A stretch of DNA of 33,482 bases from Plakobranchus ocellatus. Taxonomy: Eukaryota; Mollusca; Gastropoda; Plakobranchidae. The DNA lies in NCBI GenBank assembly GCA_019648995.1, contig BLXT01001485.1, positions 1,630,519-1,664,000 on the forward strand, read 5' to 3'. A model generated the notes under the pieces. The model was not told the origin of the DNA. It saw only the letters and a program-made list of their open reading frames with translations, and did not search any database. Below, one piece after another: positions 25,701 through 30,900 of this stretch (the stretch's first letter is position 1; each line of letters starts with the position of its first letter). A program made the position numbers and the translations under genes.

Positions 25701-27883
25701 AAAGGCTTAAAATTGTAGCACTTGTTTTTATTTTGTGATGATTGTAACATGATCATTACATTTATAATTTTTCTAAATTTGTTTTGGTAACTCTACCACT
25801 TATAATTATGTAAATGTAATTGTTTTTGTCAGTGTAGGTACAAGACTAGATTAGTTAAAAAAAAAAAATGAGTATAGTAAAAATCGTTTACACTCAATTT
25901 GCTGATTGCAGATGAACACAAGTGCAACGAAAAATGCTTGTAGAGAGTGATTGCAGTTGTTAATCCGTAAATATATTCATCTCTTTGGCCAATTGTAGGG
26001 ACATGAGGTAGCACAATGTAGGACTTTCAGCTATCAAGAACAAGCAATCTATTTCAGTCTTCAGTTGTGGTTAGATGTAATCAGAGACTGAGACACTTTA
26101 ATAGTTTGATTGTAATTAAGTTTTTGATAAATCATAGGCTGTCGCTGAGGGGAAGAAAAAAAAGGCAAATTTGTGTGCTGCTAAATCAAAATATGCTTTC
26201 GTAAGAGAATTAAAATACTGTGTTGCATAATTTCTTTACAAACTCCTCAGTCTATTTTCTCGCTTGCGCTTCAACAATTCACTTATNNNTTTTTTTTTTT
26301 TTTTTTGGGGGGGGGGGGGGCTTCTTATTTTATATGAATTTGAAAACCAGAGCAAGTAAGTTTTGCAATATTTCTAAGTTTTGGTTCAACAGCTGACATA
26401 TTTTTGCTTACCACAATTTTTGACAGGTGGATGCCAAATATCTGGATCGAGAGTTGAGACCAAAACTAGAGGTTGTGGTCAGAGCAAGGGACCAAAGTGT
26501 TGAGCCTTTAACTTCAACAGCCACTGTCACAATCATTCTGCGAGACATCAATGATAATGCCCCAGAATTCACTCAGCCTGTGTATGAGTAAGTTGCCACA
26601 TCTCTGTCGTTATTATTGGTTTTCTTTTCCAACCTGGGTTGATTGCTGCTGATAACACACACTGCATTCCCCTTGCCTGTCCTCCCTTTCATAATTTTTT
26701 GAAAATCCTTTTTTTTTTTTTGGTGAGGCAGAGATAATGACAATGCTTGAGTGTCTTGGGGTCCTGGTTTTGATTTTTCCTGGTGCACCCTGTAATGGGG
26801 ATGAGTCCCATATGCTTGTGACTTTTCCTTTGTAATATTCTCAGGCTCTGTGCAGCTGTTTTGACCTGACTTTAATTAAATATTTTTTTTATTTTTTATT
26901 TTGAGACACATTTGTTGATTAATGCTATGGCTTTTATTTGATCCATCATTTTTTGACACTGATTAAGGAGTTCATATAATTTTGACGGATATTTTCACCT
27001 TATATAATTTGCTGTTAGAAACTGAAAAATCCAATGATTTTAGATTTTCAATACAATATAACTTGTTGCCCATCATTGTCCTGGAGAGAAGGGAAGACAA
27101 ATTCAATAAGGTCACTTAAATTTTGCTCTTTAAAAAATTTTTAAAAGATACAAACATCAAAAAATGTGAAGTGTTGAAATTTTTAAGTTTTCATTTTGTA
27201 ATTGCTTGATTTATCATGACTTTTTGTTTGAAACACTCATTCAGACAATCTGAAACACTTCTTAATTAGAAAACATGAAGTATGTTGCAAACACAAGAGA
27301 ATCTTAAGAACTATGGAAATCCTGTGCTCTTTTAGCTTTGTGCTTGCTGACAGAATAAAGTAATCTTGAAATTCACAAAAGTATTATGAATTTTGACGTT
27401 CATTTTTTACTTTTTGTGTGCTTTAACTTTCCAGTGCTACAATGTCAGAGAATTTGAAAGAAGGGGTTGTGACAGAGGTCCATGCAACTGATAAGGATGA
27501 ATACAAAAATGCTGAGCTCACATTTAGAATAGCTTCAGGACAAGGCCACTTCAAGATTGATTCAGTTGAAAACCGTGGTATCATCTCTATTTATGAGGTA
27601 TTCTTCCTTAATTCTTGAAAATCTAATGGAAAACTAAGTTGAAAGCTTTGATTCTTGAAATCCAGTTCATTTGGAACATGTATGTCACCCTTTTTTTGCC
27701 TTCAATTTTTTTTTTTTTTGGCGAAGGAACAGTAACTTTCAGAAAATACAGCTGACAAAGACTTACATTTTTATACCACTTTTGGGAGGATGATAGAATA
27801 CAAATAGCCAAAACATGAAAACTTAAGTGTTATCAAATAAAGGTTGGGTACTAGATCAGTTCTTTTCAATTTTATCCTTTTAG

Positions 27884-27927
<44 letters not shown>

Positions 27928-30900
27928 TCTCTGTCTAAAGAAAATAAGGGGTTTTTTGGTTGTTTTTTTCTTTGTCAATTATTCAACAAATGTGTATTGA
28001 AAAGAATCATTTTGCTTTGATTTATCCTCATAAACTTCAATATTGGTTTCTGCTGGCAGGCTGTGGATTTTGAAGATCTCATAAATCCTGTGTTTGAGCT
28101 GGATGTAGAAGTCAGAGATAGCAATGAGAGTCATGTGGACAGGGCTAAAGTGCGGATCACCATCCTGGATTTTAATGACAATTATCCGAGATTCACAGAG
28201 AATATCAAAGAAAGGTTGGTCAACTTGGTAACAATGTAACACTTGGATTATGGTTTGAAGCTTCAGAAGTTAGAACCTCTCCTGCCAGATTTGATTTAGT
28301 TGAGTTATTTTTATGAAACATTAAAATCATTCGGCCTTAACGAGTAATAAATGAAAGAAAAAGAAAAGTAGAAGAAAAACCACAATGACTATCATCATTA
28401 TATTGATGGTAAGGTTAATCACATGTATGTTGGAATTTGACATAAGAGAAACAGTAATCGCAAATCATGAAAATGAATAAAGTTAATTTACAAGCACAAA
28501 ATATATTTCTCCCACAACTTAGCTCTAAATGTAGTTATTCTAAAATTTGCTTGTCTCATTATATTATCACTGGGTTGGCTGAATATTCAAATTTTTTTTT
28601 TTTAATTTAGATTTGGTACATCCTGTTTTTTCAATTTTTCCTGTAAATCATTGTGCCAAAGAAAAATAGCTTTTTGCTAATAAAATTGATAGCATCCATG
28701 AATTCCATCCCATTAATCTGGACAATCACCTGGGCAATATATATATAATCGTATACAAATTAAAAAAATAACCCAACTCTGCCAAATGTTTACATCAAAT
28801 TTTAAAAGCTCGAGCCTTTGCTTTTCACTTCATACACTGAAGCTGTTGGAGAAAAATATTGATCGAGTTTCTACATATACATGAAGGAATTAAAGGGAAC
28901 AATAGAATGAAGAAAAGAAATTGTAAACACCTTCATTTTTCTATTGATCATATATGTGAAACGATTTGTGCAAGTTTGGTAAGGTTTTTTTCTCTCTCAA
29001 GAGAAATGCTGTATAAAAAGAGTTCAATCAATTCTCAAAGTTTTTCTGCAATGTACAACCTGTGCCACAATTCTTGTGGAAACATTTAAAAATAAAAAGG
29101 CTGGAATCCACTCCAAGCTTCTGTAAAAAGCAAACTTTTAAATAGAAGCAAAACACAAAGAAAAAAAAACATAAATAAAATCTGATGTTCTGGTCTCTCA
29201 GATAATTTAATTGCTCCACATATGTATTTTACATAAATAAATCCTGTGTTTTACTCAGCTATATTGAAGAAAACCAAGCACCAGGGAAAAGTGTGGCGGA
29301 ATTGAAGGCAACTGACATTGACTCTGGGATCAATGCACAGTTCAGGTATACTTGCTTTTGAACACGGTTTTTTAAGTCAAGAGCTGTACTATTATATTCT
29401 CATGTTTGTTTAAAAAACTGGATTGTTCAGTAATTGATAGTTTTCATTGTTATATTGGGCATAACTTTGTATGAAAGAGTCACACTTTTGAATGGAATAG
29501 CATATGCTGCTAAAAATAAATATTGTATCTTTTAGACATAAGTCTTTAAGTGCATAAGGAAGCAGGTTTTAACATAATGTGCACTCATATGTGTGTGAAC
29601 ATATATATGATATATCTATATGGTAGATAGGGGTTGGTAGAAAAGTAAAGTCTGTTAGGGCTACTGTAGAATAATGTAAATTTTTCCTTTGCCCTTTAGC
29701 CATTCGATTACAGCAACTGAAAATTTCAATACTCTACAGCATGAAAGCTAAAAATTGCACATGTGACAATCACAGAAAACGGCTCCTCCAAAATTAACCT
29801 CATTTCTAGCAATGTGAAGGCTGTTCAGCCACAAGCATTTGTAAGAGACTGATTATTCCACCTTGAGAAAAAAAATGTACTTGCAATGTGTTGCTACACA
29901 AGTCACCAACCAAATATGCCCTGATGCAGATGAATTTCTTCATTCTTTCACATCCTGCGTCTAGTCTAGACCTCGCTCCTTTGAATTTATTCCTGTCCCA
30001 AAAGATAAAGCTAAATGTACGGGAAAGGGAACAAGTATGACCATGATACTCTAAAGGAGGAGGAGATTTGGTTGCGGTGCTGGCAAAAATCTATTGCTTC
30101 TTTACTTTTTAAGAAACTTGCTTGTCATTGGCAGTTCTGTGTGGATCGCAGCAGAGAATCATATGTTGGAAAACTAAAATAAGCATTATGTGGATGATAT
30201 TTTAAGCTTTCTTTTGATTTTTCGTTGGAGCAAAAAGTTCAAAATCAATTCATGGCCAACAGGCATTACCTCTCTCTCTCTTGTTCTCTGTATGCATAGG
30301 TATTTATCTTTTCTTTTTCTCTGCAGCTACCTAATTGATCATGAGAGTGATCCACGCCGTGAATTTGTCATTGATCCCAAAAGTGGTGTTGTAAAGACGC
30401 GTAAAAAACTAGACCGAGAGTTGCAGGCTAAAATGGAAATTCTGATCAAAGCAGTGGATGAAGGTATTTTATAACCTTAAAAAAAAATTGATAACTATGA
30501 ATGAGAATGACTGCATGATATCATTTGTTGCTCATTCTTTTTTTTTTACACCAATTGAAGTCAAGCTATGGTTCTCACCTATTATTATGCTAACATTTAT
30601 CATCGTTATTATCAGCCTTATACTTATTGGTACTCATGGAGCACCACTGATTTTTTTAAAAAAAGACTGTTGATTCTGTGGTTGTATCACATCATCCAAC
30701 ACAACTGTGCCACTGATCTAGTTTTGTCAGATCATATGATTGGATGCAATTTCAGTGAATTTACCAAGCACTCTTATTGTTTATTCACATTTGTAGGTGA
30801 TCCTCGTCAAACTGGCACAGCTACTTTGTCAGTGACAGTGACAGATGTCAATGACAATTTCCCTGTTTTCAAAGAAGACTACAGACCTGTTGTGTATGAA

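Larger units (their letters stand above)
24473..26426 (+). other. Intron 22
   Basis: 1954 bases. It contains the 74-base tandem array (25423-25720), three undetermined bases (26287-26289) followed by T17 and G14, and otherwise AT-rich sequence. Confidence 0.7.

Noticed and set aside
29690-29840. Possible extra or alternative cadherin exon (TTTAG acceptor, then SITATEN-like reading)
   Set aside because: Stops appear after about 17 codons, no donor fits, and exons 26 and 27 already join in phase to a complete calcium core.
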